From NCBI GenBank assembly GCA_958430865.1, contig CAUDNR010000069.1:3598-67597 (forward strand): a DNA stretch of 64,000 nt, given 5' to 3'. Under the pieces are notes generated by a model. It searched no databases, was not told the origin of the DNA, and saw nothing but the letters and a program-made list of their open reading frames with translations. Shown here one piece after another: positions 1 through 9,849 of the stretch; the stretch's first letter is position 1, and every line of letters starts with the position of its first letter. The DNA is from Entrophospora sp. SA101. Its lineage: Eukaryota > Glomeromycota > Glomeromycetes > Entrophosporales > Entrophosporaceae. The translations under genes and the position numbers were made by a program.

Positions 1-620
1 GACCAAACCTCCAAATGCAAAACTCTAATAAACAATTAATGTATAACCTGACGAAACTCTGTCAACTGATTTCTGGAGGAATTTCACCCACAACCTTAAA
101 ATTAAAAGTTAACTGATTAACCAGTTAGAAATGGTTAATATTAACTTTATAATTTAGTCACGTGAAATTTTTAACTGATAAATTCAATCGTTTGTTATTT
201 ATAGTTAAGAATATTTGAACCCATTAAGAATCCGGGTAATCCATTCAATTATGATGATCAGTGCAGGCCTCTACATCACATCATAACTGGAACAACATAT
301 ATTATTTATTATTTTTAGATACGTTCTAAAAGGCATATAGAAGACAAAATGTATATAGATACTTTTTAAATAATATTTTTTGTTTAATTTATGTTGTTCT
401 TATGCAATATAAATATTAAAAAAACATTGCTTATTAATCTAATGATAAAATAATAAATATAAATAATGAAGTAAAGGAATATGAAAGTAAAAAAGAATAT
501 AATCTATATTACCAAAAATTTATAAGAGAATTTACTATTTAAAATAAAATGAAAATCAACAGTTGATATTTTTCAAAACAATGAAATGATATTGACTGTA
601 GTAATAATAATGATGAAAAT
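1..620. other. Downstream flank of micro-exon gene A
   Basis: AT-rich sequence with no gene that I can support. It lies 3' of the minus-strand micro-exon gene A. A last acceptor-like TAG is followed on the minus strand near 535 by a terminal segment starting TAAATTCTC, which would be 3' UTR if an intron is removed there. The whole block recurs at 7272-7891 and again at 33993-34612 as part of larger duplications. Confidence 0.6.
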
Positions 621-3040
621 ACTCACATGCTATTTCAGTATTTATTATTTAAAGTAATAATGATGAAAATATTTATTGGCTATTTATTATTTAAAATAAA
701 ATGAAAATCGACAGTTAATATTTTTCAAAAATAATTATATTGACTGTAGTAATAATAATGATGATGAAAATACTTACGGACTATTTATTATTTAAAATAA
801 AATGAAAATAAACAATTAATATTTTTCAAAAACAATGATATTGATTGTAGTAATAATAATAATGATGAAAATACTTACTTGCTATTATTTGAAATAAAAT
901 GAAAATCAACAGTTAATATTTTTCAAAAACAATGATATTGACTGCAATAATAATATTGATGATGAAAATACTTACGGGCTACTTATTATTAAATAAAATG
1001 AAAATTAACAGTTAATTAATATTTTCAAAAACAATGATATTGGCTGCAATAAATAATGATGATGAAAATACTTACGGACTATTTATTATTTAAAATAAAA
1101 TGAAAATCAACAGTTAATATTTTCAAAACAATGATATTGATTGTAGTAATAATAATGATGAAAACACTTACGGACTATTTATTATTTAAATAAAATAAAA
1201 ATTAACAGTTAATTAATATTTTCAAAAACAATGATATTGACTGTAGTAATAGTAATGATGATGAAAATACTTACGGACTATTTATTATTTAAAATAAAAT
1301 GAAAATCAACAGTTAATATTTTCAAAAACAATGATATTGACTGCAATAATAATATTGATGGTGAAAATACTTACGTGCTGTTTATTATTTAAAATAAAAT
1401 GAAAATTAACAGTTAATTAATATTTTCAAAAATAATGATATTGACTGTAATAATAATATTGATGGTGATAAAGACTAGTGCCGTAAATTATGATGATGGT
1501 AGTAATTGTATTTACAGCATATAAAAAGTGGTTGCAATTACTTTTGCGACCACTTTTGCAACCATACTTTTTCCTTTTTTGGATTACGGCACTAGTCTTT
1601 AGATGGTGAAGATACTTACGTGCTATTTATTATTTAAAATAAAATGAAAATTAACAGTTAATTAATATTTTCAAAAATAATGATATTGACTGTAGTAATA
1701 ATAATGATGATGAAAATACTTACAAGACACTTTATTATTTAAAATAAAACGAAAATCAACAATTAATATTTTTCAAAAATAATGATATTGACTGTAGTAA
1801 TAATAATGATGATGAAAATACTTACGGACTATTTATTATTTAAAATGAAATGAAAATCAACAGTTAATATATTTCAAAAACAATGATATTGACTGCAATA
1901 ATAATAATGATGGTGAAAATACTTACCAACTATTAAATATTTAAAATAAAATGAAAATCAACAGTTAATATTTTTCAAAAACAATGATATTGACTATAGT
2001 GATATAATGATGATGAAAATACTTACGGACTATTTATTATTTAAAATAAATGAAAATCAACAGTTAATATGTTTTCAAAAACAATGATATTGACTGTAGT
2101 AATAGTAATGATGATGAAAATACTTACTCACTATTTATTATTTAAAATAAAACAAAAATCAACAGTTAATATGTTTTCAAAAACAATGATATTGACTGTA
2201 GTAATAATAATGATGAAAATACTTACATCCTATGTTTATTATTTAGGATAAAACGAAAATCAACAATTAATATTTTTCAAAAAATTTGATATTGACTGTA
2301 GTAATAATAATGATGATGAAATACTTACGAACTATTTATTATTTAAAATAAAACAAAAATCAACAGTTAATATTTTTTTAAAAAATGATATTGGCTGCAA
2401 TAATAATAATGATGATGAAAATACTTACTGACTATTTTATTATTTAAAATAAAACAAAAATCAACAGTTAATATTTTTCAAAAACAATGATATTGACTGT
2501 AGTAATAGTAATGATGAAAATACTTACGGACTATTTATTATTTAAAATAAAACAAAAATCAATAGTTAATATTTTTCAAAAACAATGATATTGGATGCAA
2601 TAATAATAATGATAATGAAATACTTACTCTCTATTTAATTATTTAAAATAAATGAAAATCAACAGTTAATATCTTTCAAAAAACAATGATATTGATTGTA
2701 GTAATAATAATTATGAAAACACTTACGGACTATTTATTATTTAAATAAAATGAAAATTAACAGTTAATTAATATTTTCAAAACAATGATATTGACTGTAG
2801 TAATAGTAATGATGATGAAAATACTTACTCGCTATTTATTATTTAAAATAAAAATGAAAATCAACAGTTAATATTTTCCAAAAACAAAGATATTGACTGT
2901 AGTAATAGTAATTATGATGAAAATACTTACCAGCTATTTGTTATTGAAAATAAAATGAAATCAACAGTTAATAATTTTTTAAAAACAATGATATTGACTG
3001 TAGTAATAGTAATGATGAAAATACTTACTCCCCTATTATG
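573..3040 (-). repeat. Tandem array of about 100-bp intron/micro-exon units (array A)
   Basis: About 24 head-to-tail units. Read on the minus strand each is GTAAGTATTTTCATC, a run of ATT/ACT triplets, CAGTCAATATCATTG, a TTAAC branch-like site, a T-rich stretch, AAATAATAAATAG, then a variable triplet and the next GTAAGT. Introns are about 95-99 nt; the one holding the hAT-like MITE is 242 nt. Splice-site hexamers are nearly invariant, while the triplets between them are the most variable positions in the unit. On the plus strand the same array appears as ACTTAC, triplet, CTATTTATT. Confidence 0.95.
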
Positions 3041-3307
3041 ATTTAAAATAAAATAAAATGAAAATCAACAATTAATATATGTTTTTTTAAAAAGAAATGA
3101 TATTTATTGTAATAAATGATATATTGATTGTATCCAATTAATAATTATCAAAAAATAAAATGGGAATTTGGTGATGGACAAATTAGTAAGTCCGTTACAG
3201 CACATCATAATGAAATACTCACGTTTCTTCAAACTATGATCAAATGGTATTGCTAAAGCAACAACAGCAAAGATGATCAAGAATAGGAGGAAAATATTGA
3301 ATTTCAT
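673..3307 (-). CDS. Micro-exon gene A: secreted Pro-rich peptide precursor encoded by 22 micro-exons
   Basis: Not a family I recognise. Exon 1 (3307-3223, 85 nt) encodes a signal peptide, MKFNIFLLFLIIFAVVALA, then IPFDHSLKK, and stops after the first base of an Arg codon at a GTGAGT donor. About 100-bp units follow, each an intron ending TAG, a micro-exon, and a new GTAAGT donor. Micro-exons in gene order are GGGA (3032-3029), CTG, CGA, TCC, AGA, TCC, TCA, TTC, GAT, TGA, TCC, TTG, TCC, TGTCTT (1729-1724), CAC, CAC, TCC, TCC, TCC, CCC, CAA, TCC (780-778). The unit at 679 has lost its donor, so translation runs into TAA at 675-673. The joined frame is open: KKR, then DCDPDPHSIDPCPVFTTP, then PPPNPQ, stop (53 residues in total). 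Triplets sit in phase 2, so the TGA micro-exon is harmless. Inference: signal cleavage after ALA, Kex2 cleavage after KKR, and a 24-residue mature peptide made wholly from micro-exons. Splicing itself is predicted, not observed. Confidence 0.75.
1469..1601. mobile_element. hAT-like MITE in an array intron (copy 1)
   Basis: A 133-bp element with perfect 18-bp terminal inverted repeats (TAAAGACTAGTGCCGTAA). It is flanked by an exact 8-bp direct duplication, GATGGTGA (1461-1468 and 1602-1609). An 8-bp target duplication is typical of hAT elements. It has no coding capacity. It lies within the intron between two CAC micro-exons of gene A, so it lengthens the intron without touching the frame. Confidence 0.9.
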
Positions 3308-3394
3308 TTTGATTGATTGTTCAGTTAATTCTTGTCAGTTTTCAATTTTTTTCTTATGAGAAAATTTTCTTGGCCTTTTCAAATTGTATGAAGG

Positions 3395-3410
3395 ATATTT
3401 ATAAAAAAAG
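3395..3410 (-). promoter_or_regulatory. Putative TATA box of gene A
   Basis: The minus strand reads TTTATAAATATCC about 90-100 nt upstream of the signal-peptide ATG at 3307. The same block precedes exon 1 of genes B and C. Position and composition fit a TATA element; the transcription start is not visible. Confidence 0.35.
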
Positions 3411-3893
3411 AATCAAGGAAGAGTCGTTGTTTATAAAAAAAAAGAATTAAGGAAGAGTCGGTATTTATAAAAATTTATAATGATGAAATTTTTTTTACAG
3501 ATAAATGAATCCTTTAAATATTCAATATCATCTATCGGAATTTAACGGTTTAAGCTCAAATAAACTTTTGAAGCCAGACACCAATGATAAAGATTTTTGT
3601 CTAAAAAAAAACATTTTTTTAAAAAAAAAGCCCAATTACGAGATGAATTAATAAATACTATGGATGTGCGAGTACAAACTTTTTAAAAAAAACCTTTATG
3701 GAATAAAAATAAAATTGAACGAATATAATATACTAACGTACCATACATACTATGAGTTAGAAAGAAATGTTAAAGATTCGTTTCAGGATTTTATGCTATT
3801 ATTTATTTATCATTATGAGCCGTTAATATTAAAAGGTTTTTCAATAGCAAATATTATTGGATAATATTAATATATTAATTATTTAATTGAAGG

Positions 3894-4100
3894 ATGAATT
3901 GTTTCAAGTTGTGATTTATTGATTTCCAATAGAGCTACCATCAGCAAAAAACAGTATCACATTCTTTACCAGCTTCATTTAACACTTACTGGTTCTTCTT
4001 GATCGTTGTGATCACTTTTGAAATAAGTCCATGTCCAATTACGTTTTTGTCTGTTTGGTCTTAAATGATGGTGATTGTTTATTTGAAGACAAACTAGCCA
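3894..4100 (-). pseudogene. BED-type zinc finger remnant (hAT transposase-like)
   Basis: The minus strand reads RPNRQKRNWTWTYFKSDHND, then after a frameshift CLNEAGKECDTVF, then ADGSSIGN. This resembles the aromatic WTWTYF, Cys and LxxH pattern of BED fingers fused to hAT transposases. Stops and at least one frameshift break it. It lies upstream of micro-exon gene A on the same strand. The duplicated block ends exactly here (at 4100). Confidence 0.5.
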
Positions 4101-4903
4101 CAAGGAAAGGAGTAAATAACAACAAGTAATATTTATTTATTTTTGATTCAACTGAGAGAAAATACATAGATTTTAATTTATATATATAAATGTTAAATAT
4201 TAAAAAACACTTGAACCCAAAGCAAAGGAAATTAATATATTAATTTTTAAAACTAGTTTCACACTTGATAAATTTAAGAATGGCTATTCCTTTGATATAA
4301 ATAAAGAAATTGATTATGCGAATAGCAATTAATCGAAATATTTCCATTTACCATTACTATTATTATGGCGTCATCTAAATACTGCAATGACTGCGCCATG
4401 ACCCGAACTTTTGGAAAAAAATAAAACTTGTAGTATTGCATATTAATATCTATTTCATACAGATTCAGGTATGCGATTTATATTTTCAAATTACAAATGG
4501 CCTTTTCTGTAAGCATCCGTATATCTAAAGGATTTCTTGGTTTTGTAATAATTTTTTCCTATATATTACTGTTATATATATAATAATAACATTATTACAA
4601 CTACACTAATATTTTTAGTGATCGGCAAAAAATTATCTACTGTATCATAGTAAAATTTGTGTTACCTATACCCTTAAAAATTTAGCCAGATCCATAATTT
4701 TCGCTGGCACTTTACTAACAAAACAATCATCATGATGTCGTCAGTTTTTTTTTTTTTCATATTAATCATGCTTAGCGTGGTAATAGGATACGCGATAATG
4801 TTAATGTAAATAAGAAACTTTTTAAAAAAAGTTTTTTACAATTACTAAAATATTAATAAACAAACATCTAAACTAATTTCAAAATATTATATACTTCTGT
4901 TCA
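4101..4903. other. Intergenic, nothing recognised
   Basis: Unique AT-rich DNA between the end of the duplicated block and the RING gene. No convincing frame, RNA gene or terminal repeats were seen. Confidence 0.5.
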
Positions 4904-5275
4904 ATGAGAAACGGTAATCAAACTACTCGTATCGAGCCAAATCGTCGTATAACAAGATCTGTTACATCAGCTCTTAACAATCAAATACTAGCTCATAGTA
5001 CAACACGAACTACGAGTGTTAAAAAAAAGCAACAACAACCAAAACAACGACATCGACCGGCACGAGTTAATCGACCAGAAGGATATGCCAAGAACATTGA
5101 AAAAGACACAATTTTAATATGTATGAACTGTGAAGTTAAACTGAAGGATAAGCTGTTTGCTTTAGATTGTGGACATGTAAGTTGTGGAGAGTGTCAAAGC
5201 CAATTCAAAGCACACAAAAAATCATGTCCTGGTTGTGGGAAAAAAACAAAACAGGCTTTACAATTATTTGCATGA
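4904..5275 (+). CDS. Small RING-type zinc finger protein
   Basis: Single exon, 123 residues. The N-terminal two thirds is basic and low-complexity (RRITRSVTSALNN, QQQPKQRHRPARVNRPEG), with no membrane segment. Residues of about 75-117 form a RING-like zinc site: CMNC, then CGHVSCGEC, then CPGC, that is C-x2-C, C-x-H-x2-C-x2-C, C-x2-C spacing. Such C-terminal RINGs are usually E3 ubiquitin or SUMO-targeted ligase modules. No SIM motif was verified, so the substrate is unknown. The start is the first ATG after an AT-rich leader. This is the only intact gene between the duplicated micro-exon loci. Confidence 0.8.
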   Translation: MRNGNQTTRIEPNRRITRSVTSALNNQILAHSTTRTTSVKKKQQQPKQRHRPARVNRPEGYAKNIEKDTILICMNCEVKLKDKLFALDCGHVSCGECQSQFKAHKKSCPGCGKKTKQALQLFA

Positions 5276-5484
5276 ACAATAACATAGCAACAACAGTGTA
5301 ATTATTTAATAGAAAAATGCATTTTTATTAGAGATTTAATTAATATTCTACACAGATTAAAAAAAAATCACGTAATTTTTTCTTTCCTTCATTCAAACCA
5401 TTAAAACAATTAAATATGTTATACTTTGTGCTTTCTTTGCATCATTAAATAATTATAAAAAAAAAAAAGAAAATTTTATTATTA

Positions 5485-6356
5485 TTAATTTTGTCCCAAT
5501 ATATTTTTAAATAATCCATCAAATATAACCGATTCTTTTGTCGGTTTATGATCAGCTCTTTGTGATGGATTAGATGGAAAATCTAAATAGTTATACGCTA
5601 TATCAAAAATAATGGTTTTGCTGGAATGGGTGAAAATTCTGGAGGGAATTTGATTAATCGTGCATTTGTTTTTGAAAAATTAATAGGATATTGATTAAGA
5701 TTTTCCAACAAATAAGACTTTAAAAAAAACATATAATTAATAATAAATTCATAAAATATAAAATATAATATTTATAATGTATAGTTTATACAATTACCTC
5801 TTTATCCTTATTTTCAAATTTAGACTCTTCAGTTTTATTATTTTATTTTTATCTTCAATTTTCATTTCACTAAACCTTTTACTTAATTCCGAATTCTCTG
5901 AAACAGTACCATGTTGAAGACATCGTTATGCATGTACTTTACATTTATGAGCCCTTAATACTGTATGTAGATTTTCTAATTCACCAACATTTTTGTGTAA
6001 CAACTCAACTAGAATTTCATCATTATTTTTGATAATGATGTTTTTGCTTGCGCATTATATTCTCTAGCACGCTCATATAATAAAATAGCTTCTAATTCTT
6101 TGTTTAGAACAGTATATGCTGATGCTACATATAGAACTCTATAAAGAAAATATTATTGTTGTTATAATAATTATTATCAGCTTTGAGTTAATCACCAATC
6201 CATGTTCTGTTTGAAGTTTTCCATATTTCTGAACAGGATTTGTAATCGACTTGAAAGTAATGTACAGTATTAAATTAGACTAGAAATTTTTTTAAAAAAT
6301 TGAAAGCATAAATAAATAGAAATCTTACTGCAGGCTGATTTGCATGTTCCCTTTCT
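5485..6356 (-). pseudogene. SRP68: SRP68 C-terminal pseudogene
   Basis: Minus-strand exon remnants match the C-terminus of signal recognition particle subunit SRP68. They read LNQYPINFSKTNARLIKF, then PPEFSPIPAKPLF, then in another frame FDIAYNYLDFPSNPS and GLFKNILGQN-stop. An upstream segment reads YVASAYTVLNKELEAILLYE. In SRP68 the region PIPxKPLFFDLA is strongly conserved. Here one T is missing from the T run after KPLF (frameshift), another segment has CAT-GCA-TAA (in-frame stop), and a further shift follows TSLSK. Only about the last quarter of the gene is visible; no SRP68 N-terminus lies upstream. SRP68 assignment is good; pseudogene status assumes the assembly is correct at homopolymers. 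Confidence 0.75.
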
Positions 6357-6693
6357 AAAATATATAGAAAAAATTAAAAATTAATGATTGAAAAGAATAA
6401 TAGTAGTCACATATAACAATAATATAAATAATATAATAATAATAACTAATTTGATTGTCACATAACAATTCTTTCTGATCGTACACCACCAGATCTAAAA
6501 AAGTGATTAATAATTAATGGTATATCATAATTAATAATAAATAAAAATATGGCGCGTAACAGTTCCTTTAACCATTAACCTTTGGATGTAAATACCTTTT
6601 AATTTAATCATTACATTCCTATATATATATAAAATATTAATTAATAATAATGTAAAAATAGATAAGAAGTAAATATTGAACAAAACGTATTAC

Positions 6694-8545
6694 CATTACT
6701 GTTTTCAATATACTTGGGTTCATAAAACTGTTTTTCTGTGAATCTCTCTAAAACTAATTAACTAACACTAGACAAGACCTACAAAACTTGGAAAGCAAGT
6801 TTTGTAAAATATACTTGATGAATGTTTTATCTAGTTGTGTGATAGGCGGGTTGATTATGATACTTATTTGAAAATGCCATACAAGTATTTAAAATTCAAA
6901 AAAACGCAATAGTTCTTTACCTATTACCATATATTTTTGTATCTCACTAAATACTTGATCGAATTGAGTAATCTTAGATTCAAAAGAAAGCCTTAATCGT
7001 ATTGTACATCGTATTCGAAACTTATTTATAGTAAATATGAAACAATGTGACTTAATATTGATTTCAAATCACAATTCGTTAATGCATTTTAATAATAATA
7101 TTAAATATCTCTTTACAATTCTCTTCTCTTTTTTGACAATTTGCACATTATTGTTGCTTGCTCATAGAGGTTGGCACTAAGGTTGCTTGCCGAAACCTCT
7201 TTGTGACTGTCAAAACTCTGGCGAAACTCTAATGAACAATTAGTATATATCTTGTCAAAACCCTGACGATTGACCAAACCTCCAAATGCAAAACTCTAAT
7301 AAACAATTAATGTATAACCTGACGAAACTCTGTCAACTGATTTCTGGAGGAATTTCACCCACAACCTTAAAATTAAAAGTTAACTGATTAACCAGTTAGA
7401 AATGGTTAATATTAACTTTATAATTTAGTCACGTGAAATTTTTAACTGATAAATTCAATCGTTTGTTATTTATAGTTAAGAATATTTGAACCCATTAAGA
7501 ATCCGGGTAATCCATTCAATTATGATGATCAGTGCAGGCCTCTACATCACATCATAACTGGAACAACATATATTATTTATTATTTTTAGATACGTTCTAA
7601 AAGGCATATAGAAGACAAAATGTATATAGATACTTTTTAAATAATATTTTTTGTTTAATTTATGTTGTTCTTATGCAATATAAATATTAAAAAAACATTG
7701 CTTATTAATCTAATGATAAAATAATAAATATAAATAATGAAGTAAAGGAATATGAAAGTAAAAAAGAATATAATCTATATTACCAAAAATTTATAAGAGA
7801 ATTTACTATTTAAAATAAAATGAAAATCAACAGTTGATATTTTTCAAAACAATGAAATGATATTGACTGTAGTAATAATAATGATGAAAATACTCACATG
7901 CTATTTCAGTATTTATTATTTAAAGTAATAATGATGAAAATATTTATTGGCTATTTATTATTTAAAATAAAATGAAAATCGACAGTTAATATTTTTCAAA
8001 AATAATTATATTGACTGTAGTAATAATAATGATGATGAAAATACTTACGGACTATTTATTATTTAAAATAAAATGAAAATAAACAATTAATATTTTTCAA
8101 AAACAATGATATTGATTGTAGTAATAATAATAATGATGAAAATACTTACTTGCTATTATTTGAAATAAAATGAAAATCAACAGTTAATATTTTTCAAAAA
8201 CAATGATATTGACTGCAATAATAATATTGATGATGAAAATACTTACGGGCTACTTATTATTAAATAAAATGAAAATTAACAGTTAATTAATATTTTCAAA
8301 AACAATGATATTGGCTGCAATAAATAATGATGATGAAAATACTTACGGACTATTTATTATTTAAAATAAAATGAAAATCAACAGTTAATATTTTCAAAAC
8401 AATGATATTGATTGTAGTAATAATAATGATGAAAACACTTACGGACTATTTATTATTTAAATAAAATAAAAATTAACAGTTAATTAATATTTTCAAAAAC
8501 AATGATATTGACTGTAGTAATAGTAATGATGATGAAAATACTTAC
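6694..8545. repeat. Direct repeat, copy also at 33415-35266
   Basis: The block from CATTACTGTTTTC onward is repeated 26,721 bp downstream with one seen difference (A at 6970, G at 33691). It contains the 3' end of a micro-exon array. The match ends exactly at a micro-exon, where GGA here corresponds to AGA at 35267. 6357-7271 itself holds no supported gene. Confidence 0.9.
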
Positions 8546-9849
8546 GGACTATTTATTATTTAAAATAAAATGAAAATCAACAGTTAATATTTTCAAAAAC
8601 AATGATATTGACTGCAATAATAATATTGATGGTGAAAATACTTACGTGCTGTTTATTATTTAAAATAAAATGAAAATTAACAGTTAATTAATATTTTCAA
8701 AAATAATGATATTGACTGTAATAATAATATTGATGGTGATAAAGACTAGTGCCGTAAATTATGATGATGGTAGTAATTGTATTTACAGCATATAAAAAGT
8801 GGTTGCAATTACTTTTGCGACCACTTTTGCAACCATACTTTTTCCTTTTTTGGATTACGGCACTAGTCTTTAGATGGTGAAGATACTTACGTGCTATTTA
8901 TTATTTAAAATAAAATGAAAATTAACAGTTAATTAATATTTTCAAAAATAATGATATTGACTGTAGTAATAATAATGATGATGAAAATACTTACAAGACA
9001 CTTTATTATTTAAAATAAAACGAAAATCAACAATTAATATTTTTCAAAAATAATGATATTGACTGTAGTAATAATAATGATGATGAAAATACTTACGGAC
9101 TATTTATTATTTAAAATGAAATGAAAATCAACAGTTAATATATTTCAAAAACAATGATATTGACTGCAATAATAATAATGATGGTGAAAATACTTACCAA
9201 CTATTAAATATTTAAAATAAAATGAAAATCAACAGTTAATATTTTTCAAAAACAATGATATTGACTATAGTGATATAATGATGATGAAAATACTTACGGA
9301 CTATTTATTATTTAAAATAAATGAAAATCAACAGTTAATATGTTTTCAAAAACAATGATATTGACTGTAGTAATAGTAATGATGATGAAAATACTTACTC
9401 ACTATTTATTATTTAAAATAAAACAAAAATCAACAGTTAATATGTTTTCAAAAACAATGATATTGACTGTAGTAATAATAATGATGAAAATACTTACATC
9501 CTATGTTTATTATTTAGGATAAAACGAAAATCAACAATTAATATTTTTCAAAAAATTTGATATTGACTGTAGTAATAATAATGATGATGAAATACTTACG
9601 AACTATTTATTATTTAAAATAAAACAAAAATCAACAGTTAATATTTTTTTAAAAAATGATATTGGCTGCAATAATAATAATGATGATGAAAATACTTACT
9701 GACTATTTTATTATTTAAAATAAAACAAAAATCAACAGTTAATATTTTTCAAAAACAATGATATTGACTGTAGTAATAGTAATGATGAAAATACTTACGG
9801 ACTATTTATTATTTAAAATAAAACAAAAATCAATAGTTAATATTTTTCA
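7272..9849. repeat. Tandem duplicate of 1-2578
   Basis: Offset 7,271 bp; I saw no difference over the compared stretches. It carries the 3' two thirds of the micro-exon array, its hAT-like MITE and the 3' flank. It lacks exon 1 and instead runs into a second array, so together they form gene B. Confidence 0.93.

Noticed and set aside
2069..2251. 60-residue plus-strand frame, repeated at 9340, 11183 and 33073 (minus)
   Set aside because: It runs antisense through two array units and merely translates the repeat; its own repetition (MFSKTMILTVV twice) reflects the unit period, not a protein family.
573..3040. CRISPR-like array
   Set aside because: The repeats are about 97 bp with 3-nt variable parts, in a eukaryotic context with splice signals; no spacer-length unique sequences and no cas-type genes.
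573..3040. Plain minisatellite with chance GT and AG
   Set aside because: Splice hexamers, branch-like site and frame-keeping triplets are all retained over dozens of units, and the joined frame is open in two different arrays; chance does not explain this well.
3104..3307. 67-residue protein from exon 1 read through into the intron
   Set aside because: The signal peptide is real, but the rest after LKKR is the first intron, which starts with a GTGAGT donor; the same applies at 12218 and 32017.
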